Positions 1-11,089 of a stretch of DNA of 64,000 nt are shown here, piece after piece. Source of the stretch: Ichthyophis bannanicus (lineage: Eukaryota; Chordata; Amphibia; Gymnophiona; Ichthyophiidae); NCBI GenBank assembly GCA_033557465.1, contig CM066045.1, positions 137,165,596-137,229,595 on the forward strand, written 5' to 3'. The notes under the pieces were generated by a model. It made no database searches, was not told the DNA's origin, and saw only the letters and a program-made list of their open reading frames with translations. The position numbers and the translations under genes were made by a program. The number at the start of each line of letters is the position of its first letter. The stretch's first letter is position 1.

Positions 1-1645
1 GATCAGTGGGTCTTAAAGGTGATCAGGGAAGGTTATGCTTTGGAATTGCAGTGCCCAGTAACCGATTCTTTCGTTCAGTCCCCATGCAAGGCCAGAGGAA
101 AGCACAGGGCAGTGCAGGAAACGGTACAGCGGCTACTGGTGCTCGAAGCGGTTGTACCGGTTCCCGTAGACCAATTAGGAGGCGGTTGATACTCCATTTA
201 CTTTGTCGTACCGAAAAAAGAGGGGACGTGGCGTCCCATCCTGGATCTAAAGGGAGTGAATCGCTGTCTACGGGTGTCCCACTTCCGTATGGAAACCCTC
301 AGATCAGTTATTGTAGCAGTACAAAAAGGAGAGTTTTTGACGTCCTTGGACCTGACGGAAGCGTATCTTCACATTCCAATATGGCAGGAGCATCAGAAAT
401 TCCTCAGGTTTGCGGTACCGGTGGGTCATTTTCAGTTTCAAGTGCTACCCTTTGGCCTGGCAACTGCGCCGCGGACCTTTACCAAGGTAATGGTGGTGGT
501 CGCAGCGGCCTTGCGAAAGGACGGGGTGTTGGTTCACCCGTACCTGGACGATTGGTTGATAAGGGCAAAGTCTCGCGCGGAGAGTGTCTCGGCCACGGCC
601 AAAGTGGTAGCGATGCTACAGAGCCTCGGCTGGGTGGTCAACACAGCAAAGAGCCAGTTGCAGCCTTCTCAGAACATCGAATATCTGGGAACTCGATTCG
701 ACACGGGGAGTGGTCGAGTCTTTCTTCCTCGTCATCAGGTGTTAGCGCTCAGACAGTTGATAGTTCGTTTCCTCGGCATGCAGAGTCCTACCGCCTGGGA
801 GTACCTGCGGGTGTTGGGGACCATGGCGCGACACTGGATGTGGTTCCGTGGGCGCGGGCTCACATGTGGCCATTGCAGAGAGCGTTGTTGAGACGATGGT
901 CCTATCAGGGAGATTCCTTGTCCCAGAGATTGGTTTGTTTTCCGCAGACGCGCCAGGCTCAGCAATGGTGGTTAAATCCAGGAAGTCTGGAGAAGGGCAT
1001 GTCGTTGGAACCGCCGGCTTGGATAGCGCTTACAACAGATGCCAGCCTTCAAGGCTGGGGAGCCCATTGTCAAGGTCGCATAGCGCAGGGAGTGTGGGCC
1101 GCTCAGGAGACGGAGTGGGCCATCAACAGGCTGGAGTTGAGAGCGGTAGCGCTGGTGTTGCAGGAGTGGACAATGTGCAGGCCGATTTCTTGAGTCGCGT
1201 GAAGGTAGACCCGGGGGAGTGGGGTCTTCCTCCGGAAGTGTTTCGAGCGTTGGTGCATCGCTGGGGAATGCCGGTGATGGATCTCATGGCAACATTTCAG
1301 TCGGCTCAGGTCAATCGGTTCTTCAGCAGGAGAAGGGAAAGAATGTCCGAGGGTCTCGACGCTCTCGTTCAAGCTTGGCCGCAGGACCAGCTTCTGTATG
1401 TGTTTCCCCCGTGGGTGTTGATCGGTCGAGTACTTCAGCGCATCGAGCTTCACAGGGGGAGTGTGATATTCATTGCTCCGGATTGGCCGCGAAGACCGTG
1501 GTACGCAGACCTGGTACGTCTCGTGGTGGAGGGGCCCTGGCGGCTTCCAGTTCGAAAGGATCTGTTAACTCAGGGACCCCTTTGCATGCCCCAAGTGGAT
1601 CGATTCTCGCTTACGGCCTGGCTATTGAAAGGGCTCGGTTGAAAA
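1..1645 (+). pseudogene. DIRS A RT-RNase H-methyltransferase, decayed
   Basis: Frame 1 from base 1 reads DQWVLKVIREGYA and continues through the RT, with an in-frame TGA at 187-189 (GGG*YSIYFVVPKK). The RT catalytic box PYLDDWLI lies near 538-555. A 2-nt frameshift near 826 moves the reading to frame 3 for RNase H (LTTDASLQGWGAHC, NRLELRAV). Around 1155 about 60 codons of RNase H are missing compared with copy C, and reading resumes in frame 2 at GVDNVQADFLSR. The methyltransferase-like block follows (MDLMATFQSA, LYVFPPWVLIG, IAPDWPRRPWYADL). The frame closes after SLTAWLLKGLG. Confidence 0.88.
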
Positions 1646-2652
1646 CGAAGGGCTATTTGGGGGCAGTGATAGCGACCCTTCTGAACGCGAGGCGGCGGTC
1701 TACGTCCTTGGCGTACGTTAGAGTGTGGCATATCTTTGAGGCTTGGTGTGTGGAGCGACGGTTTCGGGCGTCGGTGCCGCAGGTGCTCGCTTTCTTACAG
1801 GACGGGTTTCAGAAGGGCTTAGCGGCATCGTCGTTGAAGGTCCAGTTAGCAGCGTTGTCCTGTTACAGGGGTAAGGTCCTTGGCAGTTCGCTGGGATCTC
1901 ATGTGGATGTGAAGCGGTTTTTGAGGGCGGTGTCCTTGCTGAGACCGCCCTGTCGGCGTGTAGTCCCGTCCTGGGACCTTCCCTTGGTCTTGAAGGCTTT
2001 GGGGAAGGCGCCTTTTGAGCCCCTGGTGAAGGCGACGCTGAAAGATCTCTCACTTAAGGTGGTGTTTCTGGTGGCCATTGCGTCTGCTAGACGGGTGTCG
2101 GAGTTGTAGGCGCTGTCCTGTAGAAAGCCTTTTCTATCCTTCTCAGATTCTAAGGTAGTGTTACGGACAGTGCCATCCTTCTTGCCTAAGGTCGTATCGG
2201 GGTTTCATATGAATCAGGCGGTGTCTTTGCCAGTGTTTGCGGCTAAGATGAAGGATCGGGATGCGGATGGATGTTAAGCGGGCTTTGCAATTGTATTTGA
2301 CCAGGACAGCTAGTTTTCGGAAATCGGACAGATTGTTCTGTTTGCGGGACCTAGATGGGGAGAAGCCGCCTCTAAGGGTTTGATTGCTCGGTGGTTGAAG
2401 GAGACGATATCGTCAGCGTATCTCTTACGCGGCCGTCTGGTTCCAGAAGGATTGCGAGCTCATTCCACTAGAGCACAAGCCGCGTCCTGGGCAGAGTGTA
2501 GCTTAGTGCCGTTAGAGGACATCTGTAGAGCGGCGACATGGTCTTCCACGCATTCCTTTGTGAAACATTACCGTCTTGATGTGCAGGCGGAGAGAGATAC
2601 CTGTTTTGGTTCGGCGGTGCTTCAGGCGGGGTTAGCAGGCCCCTCCCGTTGA
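1590..2652 (+). pseudogene. DIRS A tyrosine recombinase, decayed
   Basis: This frame lies -1 relative to the methyltransferase and begins near GSILAYGLAIERARLK, overlapping it by roughly 50 nt. Catalytic features are visible: the first Arg in SARRVSEL (about 2086), the H-x-x-R box HSTRAQ (2461-2472), and the Tyr in KHYRLD (about 2569). A TAG at 2107 replaces Gln just after VSEL, and a frameshift near 2265 separates the middle from the C-terminal part starting MIARWLKETI. The recombinase would integrate circular cDNA by strand exchange; this copy cannot make a full protein. Confidence 0.88.
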
Positions 2653-2717
2653 TTGTTTTTTCACTGCTCTGTTACATCCCAAGGATTCCGGGGCTAGACT
2701 AGAGGGACGATCAGGAA

Positions 2718-2776
2718 GGTTAAATTAGACTTACCTGCTAATTGTAGTTCCTGGAGGAACTCTAGTCTAGTCCCGG
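2718..2776 (+). repeat. DIRS A internal complementary block
   Basis: Inverted copy of 3156-3214, with only a few differences over about 58 bp. In DIRS elements such a block matches the outer termini and is thought to template circle closure. It contains the antisense version of the splice-donor-like motif. Confidence 0.85.
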
Positions 2777-3155
2777 TTCCCGCCCTAGATGATGATTCTA
2801 AAGGGCCTGAAGCAGGAGCATACTTACAGGTAAGCCACGTTTGTTTACAGAGAGTTCAGTTTTGGCTAACGATACATCAATTCTGTTCCAGGCGTGGGGT
2901 GTAGTCCTTCTTGTTGGGGGGAAGGAGGACCTCATGGCGTAGTCAATAGGCGGGGGGTTTTCGTGTAGATAGTTATTGGGCGCCCTTGCCTTGATGTTTC
3001 TATTTCTTTACTTACTTGTTGCTCCGGTGAGTCTGCTTTGTCAATAGGTTAACTGGTGAGAAGAGGTGGTGCCAGCACTTATATGCCAGTGACATCACAA
3101 CAATAAAGTTTCTCAGTCTCCAAAGCTGCTGGATGAGGTTGACAACCCAAGGATT

Positions 3156-3214
3156 CCGGGACTAGACTAGAGTTCCTCCAGGAACTACAATTGGCAGGTA
3201 AGTCTAATTTAACC
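3156..3214 (+). repeat. DIRS A right inverted terminal repeat end
   Basis: Partner of the block at 2718-2776. It ends in CAGGTAAGTCTAATTTAACC and includes a perfect 5' splice-donor-like CAG|GTAAGT at 3195-3203 in the sense strand of REXO2. Confidence 0.82.
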
Positions 3215-3445
3215 TTTGCAGTTTTTCTGTGCCGGCGGCCATTTTGAAAATCAGGAGGGATTTCTCTTCAGTGTTTTTTTTTTTTTTTTGGAGGGAGCAG
3301 CTCTGGGCAGCCATTTCAAAACATTTAAACATGCTGTGAAGGCACAGGGAGTTTCAAAATCCCTTTTTCTTTAAAGAGTCTTCTGTTTCCCTAAGCCTAT
3401 CTTGATTTTTGTTTACCAAAAAAAAAAAGGGTTTAAGCCTCTGCA

Positions 3446-4472
3446 ATGCCTGTTTCTCTGCACAGCTGTATTATATGTAATAATAAGAAAAAGGAGTTAA
3501 TAAATTGCTTGTGTTCCACCTGCATGCTGCATCCAGGAGAATCTTCTTCCTCCATTCCCACTGCGCTGCCAGCTGGGGACATCAGCGCCTTAACTCCTCC
3601 CTCCTTAGAGCCCCTGCAGCAGGATCTTCCTGCAGAAAGGACTCTGTCAGCTCCCATTTTGCTTCCACAGCCGCTGGAAGCCACAGCAGCCTTGGCTGAC
3701 AGTGAGTTCCTGACGCTCTTCCGCCAGGCATGGCACCTGTGGCGTTCTGAGTCTTGTGGTATACCTCCAGCACCCGCCTGGTAGCAGACAAGGATATGGT
3801 GGGGTCTCGCAAGCGGTCCCGAAAATCCTCAGACCTTAAAGCAGTACGTCCTTCCAGGAACGTTGCATGTGGCTTGCGGGACACTACAGATGTTCAAGAA
3901 GACTTTAAATCGTCGGAGGTGAGCCCTGACTCGTTGGAGAAAGAAGATGGGGAATATTCTCTGTCTGATTCTTCGCTGACAGTTCACGAGGGCTCTCAAG
4001 ATATCAGACTTTTTTGGAAAGAGGAGTTGCCGGCCCTAATCACACAGGTGATGGAGTCGCTACGTCTAGCCGAAGCCTGATCCTCAGAGTTCTCAAACCC
4101 TGTTGCAGCCGGATCCCATTTTACAGGGCATTTGTAAGCCTTCCAAAGCTTTTTCCTTTCCAGCCAAGTTACAGCATATGGTATCTCGAGAGTGGGACTC
4201 TCCAGAGTCCTCTCTACGTACGGCATGCGGTATTGGTCAGTTATACCCTTGGTCTCCCTCTGACTTGGACCGTTGGCTGACATACCCAAAAGTTGATGCG
4301 TTAGTGACCGGGCTCACCAAGCATACCACAATTCCGGTTGAGGGCGGAGCGGCACTCCGTGACTAGCAAGACCTAAAAAGTTGAGAGTCTGCTAAAGACG
4401 GGTTTTTCGTTGTCCATTCTTTCCCTTCAAGCAGGGGTGTGCGGAGGTCTAGCAGTGCGGGCCTCCCTTTGA
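3446..4472 (+). pseudogene. DIRS B gag, first part
   Basis: Starts MPVSLHSCIICNN and continues to a second CSTC pair, giving the CxxC-x(~12)-CxxC N-terminal motif seen in the gag of copies C and E. Later pieces in shifted frames read SRKRSRKSS, EDGEYSLSDSS and LFWKEELPALITQVMESL, the last matching FRREELPALI in C and E. After a stop near 4078 a further frame carries PSKAFSFPAKLQHMVSREWD and FPKVDALV-like text. The gag then stops at QAGVCGGLAVRASL, where the LINE is inserted. Acidic and Ser-rich stretches are typical of the middle of this gag. Confidence 0.75.
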
Positions 4473-7400
4473 TGGATTCTTCTGTCCCGCTTGCTGTTTC
4501 CCCCTCCTCTGTCTCTATTGGGCTGCTTAACTGCCGATCCCTCCGGAAAAAGACCCTTCTCATACAGGATCTTGTTCTTCAATCTTCATTTGATCTTATG
4601 CTATTAACTGAAACCTGGCTAAAGGACGGTGAAGACGCTCTTCTGGCTCGCTGCCTTCCGCCTGCCTTCTCAGCCCTTTCCACCCCCCGCCCTGGCCGTG
4701 CCGGTGGGGGTGTGGCAGCTCTTATTCATACATCTCTCTCCTTCACCCAGCTTACCCCCCCATCTTTGCGCTACCCTGAATCCCTTCTGTTTCAGCTGCA
4801 CTCTTCCCCCCCGCTTCAGGTCTTTCTTGTCTACTCTCCTCCTGCTTTGCGATCTGACCTTTGGGATTCCCTTCTCTTAACTATCACCGATCTGTCCTTG
4901 GCCTTCCCTCACTTACTTATTGCCGGAGACTTTAACCTTCACCTTGACTCTCCTTCCTCCTCTCATGATCACGCTTTTCTCTCCCTGCTGCATGATCTGT
5001 CTCTTCTACAGCATGTCACTTTTCCCACCCATCAGGCTGGTCATACTCTTGACCTGTTTCTGACTTCCTCTTCATCCTCTCTTTTAATGTCCCATCTCTC
5101 TTTTGTATCCCTTCCGTGGACTGACCACGTCTGTCTTTCTGTTGTATGTACCCATTCTCCTGGGTCCTTGTCTTCCACCTCTTCTGTTGTGCCTCCAGTT
5201 GTTTCCCCTCCACCTCAACTCTCACGTGTCCTCTCGTCGCGCATTCGTGAACAATTCCCTGCTGCCTCTGACCTTCTTCCCTCCAACTTTTCTTCCCTCT
5301 CTTCTGATTCCCAAGTAGCCCTATGGTCTTCATCCCTTTCTACTGCTCTTGACCGTCTTGCTCCCCTTCAACCTCGAAAGTCTCGCCGTCTCCCTAGCCA
5401 CCCATGGTTCCATCAGGGCCTGCGCCTCCTGCGTACGCAGCTCCGTAGGGCTGAGCGCAGGTGGCGCAGAAATCCTTCTCCTTCTACCTTAGCCTTCTTC
5501 AAGTCCACTCACTCTCACTACCGTATAAATGTCCACCAAGCTAAGCGTGCTTATTTTTCTAATGCCATCTTGACCGCCCCAAACCAAACTCGGCATCTCT
5601 ATTCGACTTTACGCACTCTGACCTCTCTTCACTCCCCCACGCCTATAGCTCCTGTTTCTTCCGTCCCTTCTCCCTCCCTTCTGGCCTCCTTCTTTGACAA
5701 TAAAATTTCCTCTCTACGAGCCTCCTTACCCGCCTGCCCTGATCCAATTCACTCTCCCCCGCCATTGGTTTCCCCTCCCCCTACTGCTCAGCTTTCCCAC
5801 TCTTGGGCCTCTTTCTCCTTAATCACTTCTTCTGAGCTTTATCACCTTATTTCCTCTTCTAAAAAGACTTCTTGTCCTCAGGATCCCATCCCTTCCACAT
5901 GGCTTCTTGACCCATCTCTTGCACTCTTGCCATATATCCTCACCATGTTTAACACTAGCTTGTCTACAGGTATCTTTCCCTCCTCCTGGAAGCATGCTCT
6001 AATTCGTCCCATCCTTAAAAACTCCTCTCTTGATCCTTCCGTTCTTTCTCACTATCGTCCTGTATCTAACCTTCCTTTTCTTTCCAAGCTACTTGAAAAG
6101 TTTGTCTTTGCTCAACTTTCACACTACCTTGATTCTATTAATTTTCTTCACCCCCGCCAATCGGGTTTCCGCACAGGTCACAGTGTCGACACCATTCTTC
6201 TTGCTTTCACTAACGCACTACACACGGCTCACGATCAGGGTGATATCTCGGTGGCGGTTGCCCTAGATCTCTCAGCAGCCTTTGATCTTGTTGACCACTC
6301 CCTTCTCCTCCTTCGTCTTCGGGAAGCTGGTTTATGTAGTACTGTGCATCACTGGTTTCACTCCTTTCTCTCTTCCCGCTCTTGTTCTGTGCTATCCCCT
6401 CTTCTTCTGCCCCCTCGTCTAACTCTTTCCCTCTTACCTGTGGGGTACCCCAAGGTTCTGTTTTGGCTCCTCTTCTGTTTAACCTTTTCCTAGCACCCCT
6501 TGCACTCTTAATTCAACAATCAGGTATTTCTGCTTTTCTTTATGCAGACGACATTGTTCTGCTCCACCATACTTCTCCCTCTTGTCCCGATCTCACCGCG
6601 CTTAACTCATGTCTTTCCGCTGTAGCCAACTGGTTGACCCTTCATTGCTTGCACCTTAATCTCACTAAGACCGTTGCCATTTGGTTTTCCCATGGGTCTA
6701 CACCCCCTACCCTTGCCCCCTCATTTTCTGGGTCCCCGGTTCCATTAGTTTCTACCTTTCGTTACCTTGGTGTCCACTTTGATTCTGATCTTTCTTTCCA
6801 GTCCCACCTCTCTCACATTACCAAATCTTCTTTCTTTTTCCTCCGACAAATACGTGCAATTCGCCCCTTTTTGTCCTCAGCAGCCCTCACTACCCTTGTG
6901 TTGTCTTTGGTTATCTCTCGTGTCGACTTTGCAAATTCAGTTCTTGTTGGTCTCCCTAAGTCTCGCTTATCCCGTTTACAACGCATACACCACACTGCTG
7001 CTCGTCTTATTTGTCATGCGTCTCCCCGCGACCACATCACTCCCCTCCTGTTTCACCTCCACTGGTTACCCCTCCCTTACCGTTCTCAATTTAAGCTTCT
7101 CACTCTGGTACACAAGGTACTTCATACTGGCTCCCCCCAATATCTTGCTGACTTACTTTCTATCCACTCCCCTCGTTATACTCCCCGCTCCTTTCACCTT
7201 CACCGTCTAGCCCTTCCCTCCCCTTCCCGTGCTCATTTACAGTCCACCCGCTCCTCTGCTTTCTTCTTCATCGGCCCCGCCCTCTGGAACTCACTACCTC
7301 CCGCTCTCCGTCTTGAACCACTCTTCTCAACCTTTAAACAAAACCTAAAAACACACCTTTTCTCTTTGGCTTTTGATGTGCCCTCTCCTTTTGTGTAATC

Positions 7401-7625
7401 TCCTCTTCCCCGTCCCTAACCTTCCCTTGTTGTTTCTTCCCCACCCTCTCCATGTCTCTCTTGTCTACTCTTTTTAAACAGAAACTGTACTTTTAATCAG
7501 ATATTGTATTTCTTTTCTTTTCCAGGCTTCAGCCTTTTTTAAGACAATTGTTTTTACATTGTACATCGCTTTGATTTCTGGAGAAAGGCGATTTTATCAA
7601 AACTAATAAACATAAACATAAACAT
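4473..7625 (+). mobile_element. L2-like LINE inside DIRS B gag
   Basis: A pyrimidine-rich non-LTR retrotransposon, nearly full length. It has an N-terminal endonuclease, an RT, and a 3' end reading ATCGCTTTGATTTCTGGAGA and then a run of AATAAACATAAACATAAAC. DIRS gag reads QAGVCGGLAVRASL on the left and resumes QELPGDPELARLES on the right. A fragment of the same subfamily is at 59490-59945. Clade assignment (L2/CR1 group) rests on RT motifs and the tail. Confidence 0.85.
4490..7398 (+). pseudogene. L2-like LINE ORF2: endonuclease and reverse transcriptase
   Basis: The first part reads IGLLNCRSLRKKTLL, LLTETWLKDGE, LIAGDFNLHLDS and WTDHVCLSV, the APE-type endonuclease motifs N, E, D and D/H. 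RT motifs follow: LDLSAAFDLVDHSLLL, CGVPQGSVLAPLLFN and FLYADDIVLL. One frameshift near 6385-6400 separates the endonuclease/early RT part (to 6493) from the rest (6382-7398). The C-terminus LWNSLPPALR and FKQNLKTHLFSLAF is typical of L2-like proteins. Only the one frameshift interrupts it, so the insertion is fairly young. Confidence 0.85.
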
Positions 7626-7830
7626 TCAGGAGCTTCCAGGTGATCCCGAGTTGGCTCGTTTAGAATCCATCGCTGAATTCCTGGCAGAGGCCTTCTCTGA
7701 TCTCTTGCGGCTGTCAGCTCGCTCCGTAGCACCGGTGACAGTAGCTCGGAGATGGCTCTGGCTGCGTCAATGGGCAGCGGATGTTGATTCGTTCAAAGAC
7801 TCCAGCGTTTAGATGCCATTCGTCCAGTTC
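7626..7830 (+). pseudogene. DIRS B gag, second part
   Basis: Resumes the gag as QELPGDPELARLESIAEF, then LAEAFSDLLRLSARSV and ARRWLWLRQWAADVDS. The same text occurs in copy D (LLPEDPALARLESVTAF) and copy C (AARRYLWLRSWAADGSS). After about 7830 the usual FKGKLLFGEDLDKL C-terminus is missing and the sequence jumps into RT, so a deletion removed the gag tail and the start of RT. Confidence 0.7.
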
Positions 7831-7845
7831 CACCGTTGGAAAGAG

Positions 7846-8596
7846 GACTAGGCTGTTACTCTATTTCGTGGTGCCAAAAAAAAAAGAGGCGGCTCCTTTC
7901 GTCCTATCTTGGATCTCAAAGGCGTCAATCGCTGTCTGCGGGTACCACACTTTCGAATGGAGACTCTGCGATCCGTTATTCAAGCGGTACGCAAGGGGGA
8001 ATTCTAGTTTCCCTCAATCTCGCGGAAGCATTCTTTCACATTCCCATTCGAGAGGGGCATCAGCGACTCGTTCGATTCGCGGTACTCGGTCAACATTTTG
8101 GTCATTTTGTTATACTGTAAACCGCGCTGATGCCGAATAGTGCGGTATATAAGCAACTGTAATAAATAAAATAAATAAACATTTCCAATTTTGTGCGATG
8201 CCCTTCGGTCTAGCTTCGGCGCCTCGAACCTTCTCCAAGGTAATGGTGGTAGTAGCTGCGGCCTTACGCAGCCGCAGCATTAGAGTTCATCCTTATCTGG
8301 ACGACTGGCTCATTCGCGCAGACTCTCTCCCCGAGGCTTGCAGCACAGTCTCGGTGGTTGTTGCCTTTCTCGAAAGCCTCGGCTGGATAATCAATCGTGA
8401 CAAGTGTTGTCTTAAGCCGTCCCAGGAGATCGAATTTTTGGGGGCTCGATTCGATACAGCCTTAGGTCGGATCTTTTTGTCAATGCCTCAATTCCTCAAG
8501 TTAACTTCTCAAGTTCGCAGTCTCCTAGCACAGGTCTCGCCTCGAGTATGGTGTCAGAGGATTATCAAGTTCGGTTGCATCTACTACCGGCGGTGA
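7846..8596 (+). pseudogene. DIRS B reverse transcriptase, truncated and interrupted
   Basis: Shifted frames read LYFVVPKKK, RVPHFRMET-like and SLNLAEAFFHIPIREGHQRL before a small LINE tail (8106-8183). Then MPFGLASAPRTFSKV and the catalytic box HPYLDDWLIRA (about 8294-8305) follow, ending SLGWIINRDKCC and FLGARFDTALGRIF. About 60 codons of the usual RT thumb (LGTMA, PWARAHM) are missing near 8560. Confidence 0.8.
8106..8183 (+). mobile_element. Very short L2-like LINE 3' tail inside DIRS B RT
   Basis: About 75 bp with GTAAACCGCGCTGATGCCGA and an AATAAATAAAATAAATAAA tail interrupts the RT codons for GQHFQFCAMPFGL. A short repeat (caacattt) flanks it on both sides and looks like a target duplication. 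A severely 5'-truncated LINE or a SINE using the same tail. Confidence 0.7.
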
Positions 8597-8609
8597 GACT
8601 TTGCCTCCG

Positions 8610-9465
8610 TTGGTGGCTCCGGCCCCGCAATCTCCTTCGAGGGGTTCCCTTAGAGACTCCGCGCTGGGTATTGGTAACGACAGACGCCAGTCTCTCCGGT
8701 TGGGGAGTGCATTGCGGCTCGCACTCAGCACAGGGGATTTGGTCTCCTCGGGAGGCCCGGTGGTCCATCAATCGCCTCGAGAAGTGAGCGGTGCGCTTAG
8801 CCTTGCAAAAGTTTCAGCCTCTTCTGCAGCGTCAGGCGGTTCGAATTCTGTCCGACAACGCTACGACAGTGGCATACCTCAACCGCCAAGGGGGCACGAA
8901 ATGTCCAGGTGTATTGAAGGAAATGAGTCTTCTCCTTCTGTGGGCGGAGAGGCATCTGCAGGCGATCTCGGCGCAACACATCGCGGGGGTAGACAATGTA
9001 AAAGCCGATTTCCTCAGCCGACATGCTCTGGATCCGGGGGAGTGGACTCTGGCGCCAGAGTCCTTTCAGTCCATTGTTCGACGATGGCGTCTACCGGCAA
9101 TGGATCTCATGGCTATGGCGCAGAATACCAAGGCACCGATCTACTTCAGCTGTTGGAGAGACAACGGGTCGCACGGGATAGATGCACTGTCTCAAGCGTG
9201 GCCAACCCATCTCCTTCTGTATGTCTTTCCTCCCTGGTCCATGATCGGCAAGATTCTCCAAAGAGTCAGGGAGCATCGCGGCCGGGTGATCCTGGTGGCA
9301 CTGGATTGGCCTCGCAGACCGTGGTATGTGGATCTCGTCTGGCTGTCTCGGGCATCTCCTCTACGCCTGGGGGCGTTCCCAGGGCTCCTGCTCCAAGGGC
9401 TGGTGGAAATGGAAAACCCGGCTCCTTACTCGCTTACGGCCTGGCTTTTGAATGCTGCAGGTTAG
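8610..9465 (+). pseudogene. DIRS B RNase H and Dam-like methyltransferase
   Basis: One frame apart from a single TGA at 8785 (RLEK*AVRLAL, where other copies have RLELRAV). RNase H reads VTTDASLSGWGVHC, LSDNATTVAYLNRQGG and AGVDNVKADFLSR. The methyltransferase block follows: AMDLMAMAQNTKAP, LYVFPPWSMIGK and VALDWPRRPWYVDLVW. It ends YSLTAWLLNAAG. The PPW motif is the Dam-like catalytic signature of DIRS elements. Confidence 0.85.
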
Positions 9466-10492
9466 TTCAGAAGGGGTGGTGGCGACAATGCTTAAGGCAC
9501 AGCGGTCTTCGACGTCGCTGGCTTACGCTCGTGTGTGGCGTCTCTTTGACACTTGGTGTTCGCTACGTCACATCTCGCCCTGGCGTTGCAACATCCCGGA
9601 TATTCTTCCCTTTCTGCAGGCCGGTCTAGATAAGGGTCTGGCGCTCAGGACCTTGCATGTGCAGGTTGCCGCGCTAACTTGTTTTCGAGGGCCGATAGCA
9701 GGGCGTGTTCTCGCCTCGCATGTGGACGTTTCGCGTTTTCTTAAAGGGGTTCAGACATTACGGCCCCCGATACGTCCTTTAGTTCCTTCTTGGGATCTCG
9801 CTGTCATTCTCCTTGCCCTTGTTGCTCCTCCCTTTGAGCCCCTGAAGGCATGTTCCCTTAAGGATTTAATGCTAAAGACAGTTTTCCTAGTGGCCATAAC
9901 CTTGGCACGTCGGATTTCCGAACTTCAGGATCTCTCTTGTCGAGACCCCTATCTCTCGTTTTCTTCAGTGGGAGTTTCTCTTCGAACTGTTACATCCTTT
10001 TTACCTAAGATGCTTACCCCGTTTCATGTCAACCAGCCTCTTTTCTTGCCTACCTTTGAAAAAGAGCAGTGCTCCGGTCGCCTTCATCAATTGTGTGCTG
10101 TGGACCTGAAGAGAGTGCTTTATTGGTATCTTAAGATCACGAACGCCTTCCTTAAGACCGATCATCTCTTTGTCCTGTTTGCGGGGCCTCGATGGGGGTC
10201 CGCAGCCTCCACATCCACCAGTTCTAGATGGTTGCGAGGAGCTATTGAGGCAGCTTATATACTGCAAGGCAAGCAGGTTCCAGCAGGGCTCCGAGCTCAC
10301 TCCACTCAGGCTCAGGCTTCATCTTGGGCCGAGCGGTCTCAAGTAGCCCCTCTCGACACTTGCTGGGCGGCGACTTGGTCGTCGTTGTCCATGTTTGTCC
10401 GTCACTATAGATTGGACGTTCACGCTCAGCAGGAGGGCCAGTTTGGAGCTGCAGTGCTGTCGTTGGCATTGACCCCCCCCCCCCCCCCCTGA
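9400..10492 (+). pseudogene. DIRS B tyrosine recombinase, near-intact
   Basis: The N-terminal end GSLLAYGLAFECCRL lies -1 to the methyltransferase frame. A frameshift near 9475 then leads into a long open frame to 10492 (TMLKAQRSSTSLAYARVW to LALT plus prolines). The first catalytic Arg is present (LARRISEL) and the Tyr is present (RHYRLD). The H-x-x-R box reads HSTQ (10298-10309), so the second Arg is Gln. The C-terminal codons run into a C homopolymer at 10472-10489. The long open frame suggests moderate age; the Arg loss should abolish strand exchange. Confidence 0.85.
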
Positions 10493-10940
10493 AAGCAGGT
10501 AGCTTGGGTACTGCCCGTTTGTCTGGACTGGTCTAGCAGTATGACTTGGAAGGAGAAATTTCACTTACCGTTAATTTCCTTTCCTGGAATACTGCTAGAC
10601 CAGGACCCACCCTGCTGTCAGTTACGGTGCTGCTAGTGCGGTGAAGCCGCCGGCCTCTGTTCCTTCCTTGTCAGTCTGCCTCACCATGGGGTGCCAATGG
10701 CTGCGTTATCGGTCTTAGCAGCCTTCAGTTCTGGGGATACTTTCAGCTCCCTTGTACATAGTTGAGTTAAACATCCACTATGTGTGGTCTTATGGTTAAG
10801 TTGTGTTACATGTTTGGGTTCGCTTTACAGACAATACTGAGGGAGACCCCTAGGGGTAGGACCATATCACCAGAGTCTAGCCTATCAGAGCTCTGGTAGA
10901 ATTCTCTGTCTCCAAGATCTGCTGGCTGGCAGGGGGACAC

Positions 10941-11012
10941 AACCCGTTTGTCTGGACACGTCTAGCAGTATTCCAGGAAAGGAAATTAACGGTAAGTGAA
11001 ATTTCTCCTTTC
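10941..11012 (+). repeat. DIRS B right terminal repeat end
   Basis: Pairs as an inverted repeat with 10514-10605. It contains the core caaccc...ctagcagtattccagg and a donor-like ACG|GTAAGT at 10989-10997. Confidence 0.8.
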
Positions 11013-11089
11013 AAGGCCCAAGAATGATGGGCTAAGTAGGCAAGCCACATGAAATCTGCTTGCATTCCAACCCTAAAGGCAAAGAGCAG

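Larger units (their letters stand above)
1..3214 (+). mobile_element. DIRS retrotransposon A (left end outside window)
   Basis: A DIRS element running from within RT to its right end. It shows RT, a damaged RNase H, a Dam-like methyltransferase, a tyrosine recombinase, and a right end made of two inverted blocks (2718-2776 and 3156-3214) that pair almost perfectly. DIRS elements integrate as circular DNA by a tyrosine recombinase and make no target duplication. Several stops and frameshifts show it is dead. Its right end abuts the leader of DIRS B, so A may have inserted into B. Confidence 0.9.
3215..11012 (+). mobile_element. DIRS retrotransposon B, with nested insertions
   Basis: A second DIRS copy of a different subfamily. 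The leader (3215-3445) is T-rich and runs into a broken gag (3446-4472 and 7626-7830), then a truncated RT, RNase H/MT, a long recombinase frame, and a right end whose inverted blocks lie near 10514-10605 and 10941-11010. Its left terminal repeat is not visible next to A; it may lie left of the window if A inserted into it. An L2-like LINE splits gag. Confidence 0.85.

Noticed and set aside
5016..5333. Minus-strand Lys/Arg-rich open frame
   Set aside because: Shadow of the pyrimidine-rich coding strand of the L2-like LINE.
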